Of a stretch of DNA of 17,773 nt, positions 7,357 through 14,403 are shown in pieces. The notes beneath the pieces were generated by a model. The model was given only the letters and a program-made list of their open reading frames with translations, was not told the DNA's origin and did not search any database. The DNA comes from Ruminococcaceae bacterium UBA5396 (GTDB lineage: Bacteria > Bacillota > Clostridia > Oscillospirales > Acutalibacteraceae), in the NCBI GenBank assembly GCA_002410715.1, contig DHOG01000092.1, forward strand, positions 1-17,773. Direction: 5' to 3'. Every line of letters starts with the position of its first letter. Position 1 is the stretch's first letter. The position numbers and the translations under genes are program-made.

Positions 7357-8127
7357 ATGAATATTCTCTGTGTGGGTGACGTGGTAGGAAGTGCCGGGTG
7401 CAGGCTGCTTCGCAACGTGCTTCCGGCAGTTAAAAGACAATACTCGGTGGATGTCTGCATTGTTAACGGCGAAAACGCCGCTGACGGCAACGGGATGACT
7501 TTATCTGCTGCCGGACATATATTTGACAGCGGTGCAGACGTCATTACCGGAGGAAATCATACCTATAGACGACATGAATTTTATGAGCTGCTGGATTCCT
7601 CCCCCGCCATTGTGCGCCCCGGCAATTACCCGTCATCAGCACCCGGTCGCGGTCTTTGTATTGTAGACCGTGGGCGTTATCAGGTTGCTGTGATAAATCT
7701 GCTGGGGGTTGTTTATATGAATCCCCTTGCATGTCCTTTTGATACGCTGGATGCTCTGATTGAAAAAGCGGGCAACCCAAAATTCTGTATTGTGGATTTT
7801 CATGCCGAGGCTACCGCCGAGAAAAAGGCACTTGCATACCATGCCGACGGGCGAATCTCGGCACTGGTCGGCACCCATACCCATGTACAGACTGCGGATG
7901 AGCAAATTCTTCCAAAGGGTACCGGCTTTATCACCGATATCGGAATGACCGGACCTTATCAGTCGGTACTTGGCATCAAGCCTGAACTTGCAGTTGCAAA
8001 AATGAAGGGCAAAATTCCTGTCAGGTTCAGCATTGCAGATGGTCCAAGCCGGATGGAGGCGGTACTATTGACGCTGTGTGATTCTACCGGAAAAACCACT
8101 GCCATTGAACGAATCTGTGTCAACTGA
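7357..8127 (+). CDS. ymdB: YmdB family metallophosphoesterase (TIGR00282 type)
   Basis: YmdB is a binuclear metal phosphodiesterase that can hydrolyse 2',3'-cyclic nucleotides and, in Bacillus, affects biofilm and motility choice and RNase Y-linked RNA levels. The 256-residue protein keeps the metal ligands in family positions: Asp8 (GDVVG), Glu39 and Asn40 (NGEN), Asn67 (GGNHT), His149 (VDFHAE), and His174 and His176 (GTHTH). The usual GNHTWD segment reads GNHTYRRHE. Length is typical. The ATG at 7357 lies about 13 nt after AGAAAGGA, a long spacing; a four-codon reading frame starting at 7346 overlaps the start codon (AATGA) and may be accidental. Its place downstream of rny is the conserved order. 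Repeat B begins at the last base of its stop codon. Confidence 0.95.
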   Translation: MNILCVGDVVGSAGCRLLRNVLPAVKRQYSVDVCIVNGENAADGNGMTLSAAGHIFDSGADVITGGNHTYRRHEFYELLDSSPAIVRPGNYPSSAPGRGLCIVDRGRYQVAVINLLGVVYMNPLACPFDTLDALIEKAGNPKFCIVDFHAEATAEKKALAYHADGRISALVGTHTHVQTADEQILPKGTGFITDIGMTGPYQSVLGIKPELAVAKMKGKIPVRFSIADGPSRMEAVLLTLCDSTGKTTAIERICVN

Positions 8128-8190
8128 ACTACACTCTGCACTACATTCGGTTTTTAGCCGAAGGTTTTAAACCAATCGTTGAGACAATAA
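8127..8190 (+). repeat. Dispersed 3'-UTR repeat, family B, copy 2
   Basis: This 64-nt segment starts at the last base of the ymdB stop codon. It matches the minus strand of 1367-1430 without gaps (about 58 of 64 bases). It can form TTCGG/CCGAA (8146-8162) followed by GGTTTTAAACC, which could act as a weak terminator for ymdB. Confidence 0.8.
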
Positions 8191-8212
8191 TCCCTTGGCT
8201 GTACTGAATCGC

Positions 8213-8241
8213 TTGATTATTTTTCCCTGTTCCTGTATACT
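8213..8241 (+). promoter_or_regulatory. Sigma-A-like promoter for the solute-binding lipoprotein
   Basis: TTGATT (8213-8218) and TATACT (8236-8241) are 17 nt apart. Transcription would start near 8248, giving a leader of about 140 nt. Confidence 0.6.
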
Positions 8242-8250
8242 TGTTTTCGG

Positions 8251-8277
8251 TCTTGGAATCAGTAATATATTCCAAGA
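8251..8277 (+). other. Hairpin at the 5' end of the lipoprotein leader
   Basis: TCTTGGAAT (8251-8259) and ATTCCAAGA (8269-8277) form a perfect 9-bp stem at the predicted 5' end of the message. It may stabilise the mRNA or bind a regulator. A short GTTGA-G-TCAAC palindrome lies further on, near 8301-8311. Confidence 0.4.
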
Positions 8278-8391
8278 TAATTGGTCAGAGGCAGAGCTGG
8301 TTGAGTCAACATCTACATCCGTGTTGTAGTAGTATTAATCAAAATCCGCATTACGCAAATGGCTATTTATCAGCATTATAGGAGGATGCTT

Positions 8392-9891
8392 ATGACCAGA
8401 ATTACTGTGATTTTTGCAGCCCTCATCGTTTTGCTTGGAACAACAGGCTGCAATTTTTTTGAAAAGAATACAGATGAGACTTCCTCCCAGCCCACAGAAT
8501 CAAGCAGCACCAGTGCCAATCAAAAGACCCCGGGTGTATTTTCCCTTTCGTACAGCAGTCAAGATTCTCTTAATCCTTTTGAAGCCGAGACAGCGGTGAA
8601 TCTTGAAATCTGCTCGCTGCTTTATGATGGCTTGACAAAGCTTGATGATAGAATGATGCCTAAGAATTCTCTCGCCTCATCGGTGGATCGCACCTCCCCA
8701 CTGACATTGACTGCAGTGTTGCGCTCCGGCGTCAAGTTTTCGGATGGTTCGTCTGTAACCGCTTCGGATGTTGTATCCTCCTTTTCTATGGCAAGAAAAT
8801 CACAGAATTACAAGGTGCTGCTTTCCAACATTAAGTCTGCCAAAGCCGAAACTGATAAAAAGATCGTGTTTGTGCTGAATTCGCCCGACCCAAACGCAGC
8901 TGCCTGCCTCTCGTTTCCGGTAATTAAAGAGGGAACAGCCTCAAAGCCCATAGGCAGCGGGCGTTATTACTTCAAAGACAACGACTCACCTGTTCTCAAG
9001 CCAAATTCTCGCAACGGCATCAAGCCCAAGATCCAGGCAATCCACCTACTTGATATCCCGGACGGGGATGCAATGCGTTACGCACTGGAAAGCGGTAATA
9101 TCAGCTATTACTTCACTGACCTTGCCGGTGGGCGCATTCCCCAGACTTCAAGCGCAAGTATTAGCGTTCCGTTAAATTCTCTTGTATTTGTCGGTGTAAA
9201 TTCAAGTCGTTCCGATTTGTCGAAAAAGGAAGTCAGGCTGGCCTTAAGCCTTTCCATCAACCGGGACAACCTATGTGCAAGTGCCTTTGCAGGGAGGGCA
9301 AGAGCAGCCGTTTCCCCCTTTAACCCTTCATGGGCAATCGTATCTAAAATAAATGGCTTTAAAAGCAAGGAAAATATTGAAGCAGCAGTTGCACAATTAG
9401 AGTTGGCGGGTTATAATGATAAGAGTACGGTCGATAATGTGCTGACGCTGGAACTGTTGGTAGGGAAAGAAAACAGCTTTCGGATCGCGTCTGCCGAGCT
9501 TTTCAAGAAACAGCTGGCAAAGTCAGGAATCAAGATCAATGTTGCAAAGCTTTCTCATTCGGATCTTGTCAAAAGATTGAAATCAAGAAAGTTTGATCTT
9601 TACATCGGTGAAATCAAGCTTCCTATCAATATGAGCCTGGAGCCGTTCCTGACCTCGGGCGGCAGTGCTTCCTATGGCATAAAAACCCGAGGAGAATCTG
9701 CAGAGGCATATTCCGAGTATATGGCCGGTGATCTTACGCTTCAGGAGTTTGTTGATGTGTTTTCGGCTGATGTTCCGTTTATCCCTCTTTGCTGGAGGAA
9801 CGGGATGGCTGCTTTCAACCGCGCTCTATCCGGCGTTACGGCAACTGAATATGATGTATATTACGGACTTGAAAACTGGGTTTTAAAATAG
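8392..9891 (+). CDS. ABC transporter substrate-binding lipoprotein, peptide/nickel family (SBP_bac_5)
   Basis: This is an extracytoplasmic solute-binding lipoprotein related to OppA/DppA/NikA. From the ATG at 8392 (GGAGG six nt upstream) it has 499 residues. It starts with a lipoprotein signal ending LLGTTGC, with Cys20 the lipidated residue, and a Ser/Thr/Gln-rich linker (about 25-45). The binding fold follows, with family landmarks DSLNPFE, SLLYDGLTKLD, LRSGVKFSDGSSVTASDVVSSF, EVRLALSLSINRDNL and VPFIPLCWRNG. The substrate cannot be told from sequence. No permease or ATPase gene is adjacent, so it must use a remote transporter, serve as a sensor, or be an orphan receptor. It has its own candidate promoter, and a promoter for the next genes overlaps its stop codon. 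Confidence 0.93.
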   Translation: MTRITVIFAALIVLLGTTGCNFFEKNTDETSSQPTESSSTSANQKTPGVFSLSYSSQDSLNPFEAETAVNLEICSLLYDGLTKLDDRMMPKNSLASSVDRTSPLTLTAVLRSGVKFSDGSSVTASDVVSSFSMARKSQNYKVLLSNIKSAKAETDKKIVFVLNSPDPNAAACLSFPVIKEGTASKPIGSGRYYFKDNDSPVLKPNSRNGIKPKIQAIHLLDIPDGDAMRYALESGNISYYFTDLAGGRIPQTSSASISVPLNSLVFVGVNSSRSDLSKKEVRLALSLSINRDNLCASAFAGRARAAVSPFNPSWAIVSKINGFKSKENIEAAVAQLELAGYNDKSTVDNVLTLELLVGKENSFRIASAELFKKQLAKSGIKINVAKLSHSDLVKRLKSRKFDLYIGEIKLPINMSLEPFLTSGGSASYGIKTRGESAEAYSEYMAGDLTLQEFVDVFSADVPFIPLCWRNGMAAFNRALSGVTATEYDVYYGLENWVLK

Positions 9892-9897
9892 TATAAT
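9869..9897 (+). promoter_or_regulatory. Promoter for the asp23-family/DAK2 pair, embedded in the lipoprotein gene end
   Basis: TTGAAA (9869-9874) and TATAAT (9892-9897) are separated by 17 nt, and the stop codon of the upstream gene (9889-9891) lies in the spacer. The start would be near 9904, about 40 nt before the Asp23-family ATG. Confidence 0.7.
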
Positions 9898-9944
9898 AGA
9901 AAACTCGTTCAATTCCGCAATCACCTGATTTAGGAGGATCGCAT

Positions 9945-10298
9945 ATGATTCAAATGGAAAACCATCTGGGCACGATAGAAATCTCCCAGGAATATTTTGC
10001 TTACCTTGTTGGTAACGCTGCCTCCTCTTGTTACGGCGTGGCAGGAATGGTCAAAAGCGGTGCAAAGCAAGGCCTTCGCTCCTTGATTTCACGCCGTTCC
10101 TACGCAGACGAAGGTGTCCGCGTGCGCAGTGAAGGTGATAAGCTTGTCATTGATTTGCATATCAGCGTAATATATGGTATGAATATTTCTGCCATTGCAA
10201 AGAGTATTGTCAATAAAGTTCGTTATACGGTGGAACAGGCCACAGGTCTGGAAGTCCGCAAGGTCAATGTTTTTGTGGATGGTATGAAGTCTGAATAA
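9945..10298 (+). CDS. Asp23/Gls24 family protein (YloU-like)
   Basis: This 117-residue protein belongs to the Asp23/Gls24 (DUF322) family of small envelope-associated proteins often induced by alkaline or cell-wall stress. Family features are visible: the opening GTIEISQEYFAYLVGNAASSCYGVAGM, then the central LVIDLHISVIYGMNISAIAKSIVNKVRYTVEQATGL, and the closing VRKVNVFVDGM. It has no signal peptide or membrane span and should be cytosolic or membrane-peripheral. The ATG at 9945 has GGAGG seven nt upstream. It lies 55 nt before a DAK2 protein, the conserved YloU-YloV order. Its biochemical role is not well defined even in studied relatives. Confidence 0.93.
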   Translation: MIQMENHLGTIEISQEYFAYLVGNAASSCYGVAGMVKSGAKQGLRSLISRRSYADEGVRVRSEGDKLVIDLHISVIYGMNISAIAKSIVNKVRYTVEQATGLEVRKVNVFVDGMKSE

Positions 10299-10353
10299 AC
10301 TGCACGGTATCGCCGTATGGTAGTTGCCAATTGCCTTCAAGGGAGTGCTTATT

Positions 10354-12018
10354 TTGTTACAGGGTAAAATTCTGCGCGATGCGATTATATCTGCGTCCAA
10401 CTGTCTAGCGAAAGAAAAACAGGCTGTGGACGAGTTGAATATATTTCCTGTTCCTGATGGGGACACCGGGACAAACATGTCGATGACGATGGCGGCGGCC
10501 AGCCGGGAGCTTGCCCGTCTCGAGCAACCGTCTGTCAGCCAGGCGGCAGATGTAGCTTCTTCTGCGCTGCTTCGCGGCGCACGGGGCAATTCCGGTGTCA
10601 TTCTTTCGCTATTGTTCCGAGGATTTTCAAAAGGTCTTAAAGGAAAAGAAGAAGCAAACGGTGCCGATCTGGCTGAAGCGCTGAGCCTTGGTGTTGAATC
10701 AGCATATAAGGCGGTTATGAAGCCCACTGAGGGCACAATCCTAACTGTAGCGCGCGAAGCAGCAGCAAAGGGAAGTGAGACGGCGGCTTCCGATCCTTCT
10801 GTTTCTCCGGTTTGGAAAGCCATCTGCGCTGAAGCGGAAGCATCGCTGGAGCGTACGCCGGATTTGCTGCCGGTTCTCAAAAAGGCCGGTGTTGTTGATG
10901 CGGGAGGAAAAGGACTTTGCATTATTTTCCGTGCCATGCAGGATGTTTTTGAAGGCGGCGCGATTGTTGAAAGCAGTGATACAACACAGGAGCATTCAAG
11001 CACAGCCGGTGTCAATGCTGCCGGCGCATTTGAAGTCGATATCAAGTTCACCTATTGCACCGAATTTATTGTGGGCCGTGAAAAGGGCAACACACGTGAT
11101 CCCCTTCGTCTCCGGGCTTATCTTGAATCAATGGGGGACAGTGTGGTGGTGGTTGATGATTCTGAAATCATCAAGGTGCATGTGCATACCAACGACCCGG
11201 GTTTGGTATTGTCCGAAGGTTTGAAATACGGACAATTTGAAACAGTTAAAATAGAAAACATGAAAATTCAGCACGCCAATACATCATGGGTTCCGGAAAG
11301 CCAAGAGCAACCCATGCCGCCCCAAAGGCGTGAGCCCGAAAACGAATACGGGTTTGTTGCAGTAGCGGCGGGGGAAGGCCTTCATGCTTTGTTCAGTGAT
11401 CTCGGCTGTGACACCGTGGTGTCCGGCGGCCAGACCATGAACCCCTCTACCGATGATATACTCGGGGCAATCCAAGCCACACCTGCAAAGGTTGTATTTG
11501 TTTTGCCGAATAATAAAAATATTATTTTGTCGGCAGAGCAGGCGGTACCTTTGGCAGATCGTAAGGTGCATGTGCTTCAAACCCGCACCATACCCCAGGG
11601 CATCTCGGCAATGCTTAGCTTTAATCCCGAAGACAATGTTGAAGACAACCTTCTTAATATGATGAAGTCGGCGGATAACGTTTCTACAGGCTCGATTACT
11701 TTCGCTGCGCGTAACAGTGATTTCGGTGGTCATTCAATCAAGAAGGGTGAAATTCTTGCTCTTGAAAACGGTAAGGTTATTTTTACCCACAGTGATATCC
11801 GCCACTCAACCATTAAACTAACAAAAAGCATTGTTAATACACGTAAAATTACAGGCAAGGATACCAGCTTTATTACGCTGATTTATGGAGAAGATGTCGA
11901 CCAAGCTCAGGCCGAGGAAGTTCGTGATGCCATTCAGTCAAAGGTCGGTAATGCAGTTGATATAACATTGGTAAACGGTGGCCAACCGGTGTATTATTAC
12001 TTCATTTCGGTTGAATAA
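10354..12018 (+). CDS. DAK2 domain protein, FakA/YloV-like fatty acid kinase
   Basis: Relatives of this protein (FakA, YloV) are the ATP-binding subunit of fatty acid kinase, which with a FakB (DegV-type) carrier phosphorylates exogenous fatty acids for phospholipid synthesis. The 554-residue protein has an N-terminal DAK2 (DhaL) domain (about 8-200) with FPVPDGDTGTNM, where Asp35 and Asp37 are presumed Mg-ATP ligands, and GARGNSGVILS. A middle domain (about 225-325, with KVHVHTNDPG) and a C-terminal DegV-like/EDD domain (about 330-554, with VSGGQTMNPSTDDIL and PNNKNI) follow. I prefer a TTG start at 10354, nine nt after AAGGGAG, since upstream codons lack a ribosome site and LQGKILRDA matches family starts. 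No FakB gene is present in the window. Confidence 0.93.
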   Translation: MLQGKILRDAIISASNCLAKEKQAVDELNIFPVPDGDTGTNMSMTMAAASRELARLEQPSVSQAADVASSALLRGARGNSGVILSLLFRGFSKGLKGKEEANGADLAEALSLGVESAYKAVMKPTEGTILTVAREAAAKGSETAASDPSVSPVWKAICAEAEASLERTPDLLPVLKKAGVVDAGGKGLCIIFRAMQDVFEGGAIVESSDTTQEHSSTAGVNAAGAFEVDIKFTYCTEFIVGREKGNTRDPLRLRAYLESMGDSVVVVDDSEIIKVHVHTNDPGLVLSEGLKYGQFETVKIENMKIQHANTSWVPESQEQPMPPQRREPENEYGFVAVAAGEGLHALFSDLGCDTVVSGGQTMNPSTDDILGAIQATPAKVVFVLPNNKNIILSAEQAVPLADRKVHVLQTRTIPQGISAMLSFNPEDNVEDNLLNMMKSADNVSTGSITFAARNSDFGGHSIKKGEILALENGKVIFTHSDIRHSTIKLTKSIVNTRKITGKDTSFITLIYGEDVDQAQAEEVRDAIQSKVGNAVDITLVNGGQPVYYYFISVE

Positions 12019-12104
12019 TCGGAAAACATCTCTAAATGATTTTGGAATATAGCACATTTAGTCGAATACTGTCGGTTGAAATGTAATTGTATTATACCAT
12101 CCGT

Positions 12105-12136
12105 ACGGAACGCTGTCTTCAGCGTTCCGTTTTTTA
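12105..12136 (+). terminator. Intrinsic terminator after the DAK2 gene
   Basis: ACGGAACGCT and AGCGTTCCGT form a perfect 10-bp stem with a 6-nt loop, followed by TTTTTTATT. It should end the asp23-family/DAK2 transcript. Confidence 0.92.
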
Positions 12137-12168
12137 TTGTAGGCTTTAGCCTGTTTTGACGCGGACAT

Positions 12169-12284
12169 GGCTAGACTCCTTCCTTGAGGGAGGTGGAGTG
12201 CCGGAGGGAGTGGTTAGAAAATCACTAGTAAAAAACATCTCCCTCAGTTGCCACGGGCGACAGCACCCTCTAAGAGGGAGCCGG
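12169..12284. repeat. MITE-like imperfect palindrome, family C
   Basis: The 116-bp stretch begins GGCTAGACTCC and ends AGAGGGAGCC; its two halves are imperfect inverted copies, each with a TGAGGGAG/CTCCCTCA block, around an AT-rich centre near 12220-12237. Shorter pieces of the same palindrome occur at 4183-4207 and 7043-7079. The motif resembles non-coding palindromes that are abundant in gut Firmicutes. It encodes nothing convincing. Confidence 0.7.
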
Positions 12285-12309
12285 GATAAGTATCTACATT
12301 TATTACTTG

Positions 12310-12338
12310 TTGCACATTTTGCGTTATCAAGATATTAT
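12310..12338 (+). promoter_or_regulatory. Sigma-A-like promoter for uvrC
   Basis: TTGCAC (12310-12315) and TATTAT (12333-12338) are 17 nt apart, placing the start near 12345, only about 15 nt before the GGAGG ribosome site. Confidence 0.55.
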
Positions 12339-12372
12339 ATACTTATAACGTTATATCAAAGGAGGAGTGCTG

Positions 12373-14214
12373 TTGCATATGGAAAAGACAAATCGAATCA
12401 AAGAGCTACGGAAACAGGCAATGGCGCTGCCCCAGCTTCCCGGCGTCTATATTATGAAAGATTCTCAGAATACCATTATTTACATCGGCAAGGCAAAGGC
12501 TCTGAAAAATCGCGTCAGCCAGTATTTTGGTTCGGATACCGGACATACCGAAAAGGTTCGGCGGATGGTATCCAAGGTTGACCGCTTTGAATATATTGTT
12601 ACCGACAACGAGTTTGAGGCTTTGGTGCTGGAATGCTCGCTTATCAAGCAGTACAGCCCCAAATATAATATTCTGCTTAAGGATGACAAGGGCTACCGCT
12701 ATATCCGAATATCACCGCCGCCCTATTCAAGAATTTCAGTCGCCCTGCAAAAGCCGGATGACGGGGCACGCTATCTCGGCCCGTATATCAGCGGGTTTGT
12801 GGTCAAAGAAGCGGTGGATGAGGTGAACCGGGTTTTTCAGCTTCCCACCTGCAACCGCGTATTCGGCAAAGGCAAAAGGGAACGTCCCTGCTTGAATCAT
12901 TACATCGATCAGTGCTGTGCGCCTTGCAATGGTTATATATCCAAAGAGGATTATGACGAGCGAATTGAGCAGGCAATTGAATTCCTGACCCAGGGAGGCA
13001 CAAAGCTGCTTACCTTACTGGAAAGACGCATGAATCAAGCGGCTGAAAATCTGGAGTTTGAAAAAGCGGCTCGGCTTCGTGATCGTATTGCTGCAATACG
13101 GAGATTGGGGCAAAAGCAAAAGGTGGTTCGTTCCCGCATAGCGGAGCAGGATGTAATCGCTCTGGCAAGAGGGGAAAAGGGCGTTTTCTTTGAGGTATTC
13201 CGGTTTAAAAAAGGCAAGCTATATGACCGCGAGGACTTTGTAGTGGAGGAGGGCGGCGATCTGCCCCCGGTTCGGTCGGAATTTTTGCAGCGTTATTATT
13301 CGATACGAGATTATGTGCCGCCACAGGTAACCCTTGACGGTGAAATCGAGGATCAAGAGCTGACCGAACAATGGCTGAGCGAGAAGGCGGGGCGCAGGGT
13401 TTATATAGTACAGCCCCAAAAGGGCGAACAGGCGCAGCTTGTTGAAATGTGCCGTGGGAACGCCGCCGAGCGTGCCGCACAGCAGGTGGGGATTGCCGGA
13501 CGAGACGCCGCGGCACTGGACGAGCTGGCGCGGCTTCTGGGACTTTCGCAACCCCCGAGGGTGATTGAAAGCTATGATGTCTCCAACACCGGTGGCAGCG
13601 ACAATGTTGCGGGCATGGTGGTGTTTGAAAACGGCCAGCCGCTGAAGTCTTCCTACCGCCGCTTTAAGATAAAAACAGTAGTTGGGCAGGATGATTATGG
13701 TTCGATGCGTGAGGTGCTGACCCGCCGTCTTGCGGAATATGAGGAACATAAGGGTGAGGACAACGGCTTTGGACGGCTGCCCGATTTAATCCTGCTGGAC
13801 GGAGGCAGAGGACATGTTGCCGCTGTCCGCCCGATTCTGGAAGCCGGAGGATACAACGTTCCGGTTTTTGGCATGGTAAAGGACAGCCGTCACAGGACAA
13901 GAGCCATTTCTGGGGAAGGCGGAGAAATCGCCATTAATGGCAGGCGTTCAGCGTTTACCCTTGTTTCGTCCATTCAGGAGGAGGTACACCGTTATGCGAT
14001 TGCCTATCATCGTCAGCGGCGGGCAAAGAGGGGTATCGGAACGGTTCTGACGCAAATCAAGGGTGTGGGCAAGGTAAGAGCCGAAGCACTGCTTCGTCAT
14101 TTCGGTTCGGTCAAAGCCATTCGCTCGGCCAGCGCGGATGAAATCACGGCTGTTAAAGGCGTATCACGCCCGGCTGCAGACGCAATTCGCAAATATTTTG
14201 ATGAAAACAAATAA
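12373..14214 (+). CDS. uvrC: Excinuclease ABC subunit C
   Basis: UvrC makes the two incisions around bulky DNA lesions after UvrA and UvrB have found them. The protein has about 611-613 residues, normal for the family. In order it shows the GIY-YIG nuclease domain that makes the 3' cut (about 13-95, GVYIMKD and IYIGKAKALKNRVSQYF), a UVR motif for UvrB contact (about 200-235, NQAAENLEFEKAARLRDRI), the RNase H-like nuclease domain for the 5' cut (about 380-540, ESYDVSNTGG and LPDLILLDGGRGH), and a helix-hairpin-helix tail (about 550-610, IKGVGKVRAEALL and VKGVSRPAADAI). GGAGG at 12361-12365 is 7 nt before TTG 12373 and 13 nt before ATG 12379, so TTG is preferred; the two differ by only two residues. 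It stands alone with its own promoter and terminator. Confidence 0.97.
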   Translation: MHMEKTNRIKELRKQAMALPQLPGVYIMKDSQNTIIYIGKAKALKNRVSQYFGSDTGHTEKVRRMVSKVDRFEYIVTDNEFEALVLECSLIKQYSPKYNILLKDDKGYRYIRISPPPYSRISVALQKPDDGARYLGPYISGFVVKEAVDEVNRVFQLPTCNRVFGKGKRERPCLNHYIDQCCAPCNGYISKEDYDERIEQAIEFLTQGGTKLLTLLERRMNQAAENLEFEKAARLRDRIAAIRRLGQKQKVVRSRIAEQDVIALARGEKGVFFEVFRFKKGKLYDREDFVVEEGGDLPPVRSEFLQRYYSIRDYVPPQVTLDGEIEDQELTEQWLSEKAGRRVYIVQPQKGEQAQLVEMCRGNAAERAAQQVGIAGRDAAALDELARLLGLSQPPRVIESYDVSNTGGSDNVAGMVVFENGQPLKSSYRRFKIKTVVGQDDYGSMREVLTRRLAEYEEHKGEDNGFGRLPDLILLDGGRGHVAAVRPILEAGGYNVPVFGMVKDSRHRTRAISGEGGEIAINGRRSAFTLVSSIQEEVHRYAIAYHRQRRAKRGIGTVLTQIKGVGKVRAEALLRHFGSVKAIRSASADEITAVKGVSRPAADAIRKYFDENK

Positions 14215-14246
14215 TGCAGGAGCTCATTTTAAGCTCCTGCATTATT
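14210..14246 (+). terminator. Intrinsic terminator overlapping the uvrC stop codon
   Basis: A perfect 15-bp stem pairs 14210-14224 with 14232-14246 around a 7-nt loop. The uvrC TAA (14212-14214) lies within the 5' arm, so a terminating ribosome could interfere with folding. The 3' arm itself supplies the A/T-rich tail, followed by GTCTT. Confidence 0.8.
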
Positions 14247-14276
14247 GTCTTAATCATAGGTAAAAAATCTCTTCTA

Positions 14277-14292
14277 TGTGACTTAAGTCACA
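14277..14292. promoter_or_regulatory. CRP/FNR-type operator upstream of gapN
   Basis: TGTGACTTAAGTCACA is a perfect 16-bp palindrome and matches the CRP/FNR consensus TGTGA-N6-TCACA. Its centre is 41.5 bases from the start predicted by the first TATAAT (14314-14319), the classical class II activator position, and there is no good -35. A CRP/FNR-family activator is therefore the simplest reading; the regulator itself is not in the window. Confidence 0.65.
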
Positions 14293-14309
14293 GCATGATA
14301 TAAAATAAT

Positions 14310-14330
14310 GGAATATAATCGGAATATAAT
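14310..14330 (+). promoter_or_regulatory. Tandem -10 boxes for gapN
   Basis: GGAATATAAT occurs twice, at 14310-14319 and 14321-14330, giving two perfect TATAAT boxes 11 nt apart. Neither has a recognisable -35, which fits dependence on the upstream activator box. Confidence 0.55.
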
Positions 14331-14403
14331 AGAATGAAGTGTTATGGTTCGTATCATATTTCTGGTTGTTGTGTTGAATAGAGAGACGAAAGGTGGTCCT
14401 ATC

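Noticed and set aside
10089..11051. 320-residue open frame antisense to the Asp23-family and DAK2 genes
   Set aside because: Both sense genes have strong family motifs; the antisense product is Ser/Ala-rich low-complexity sequence, typical of a shadow frame.
12156..12581. 141-residue open frame crossing the family C palindrome into uvrC
   Set aside because: Its first part is a translation of the repeat and its second part is uvrC in another frame.
13219..13749. 176-residue open frame antisense to uvrC
   Set aside because: The sense frame encodes the conserved UvrC nuclease region; the antisense frame lacks a start context and any recognisable motif.
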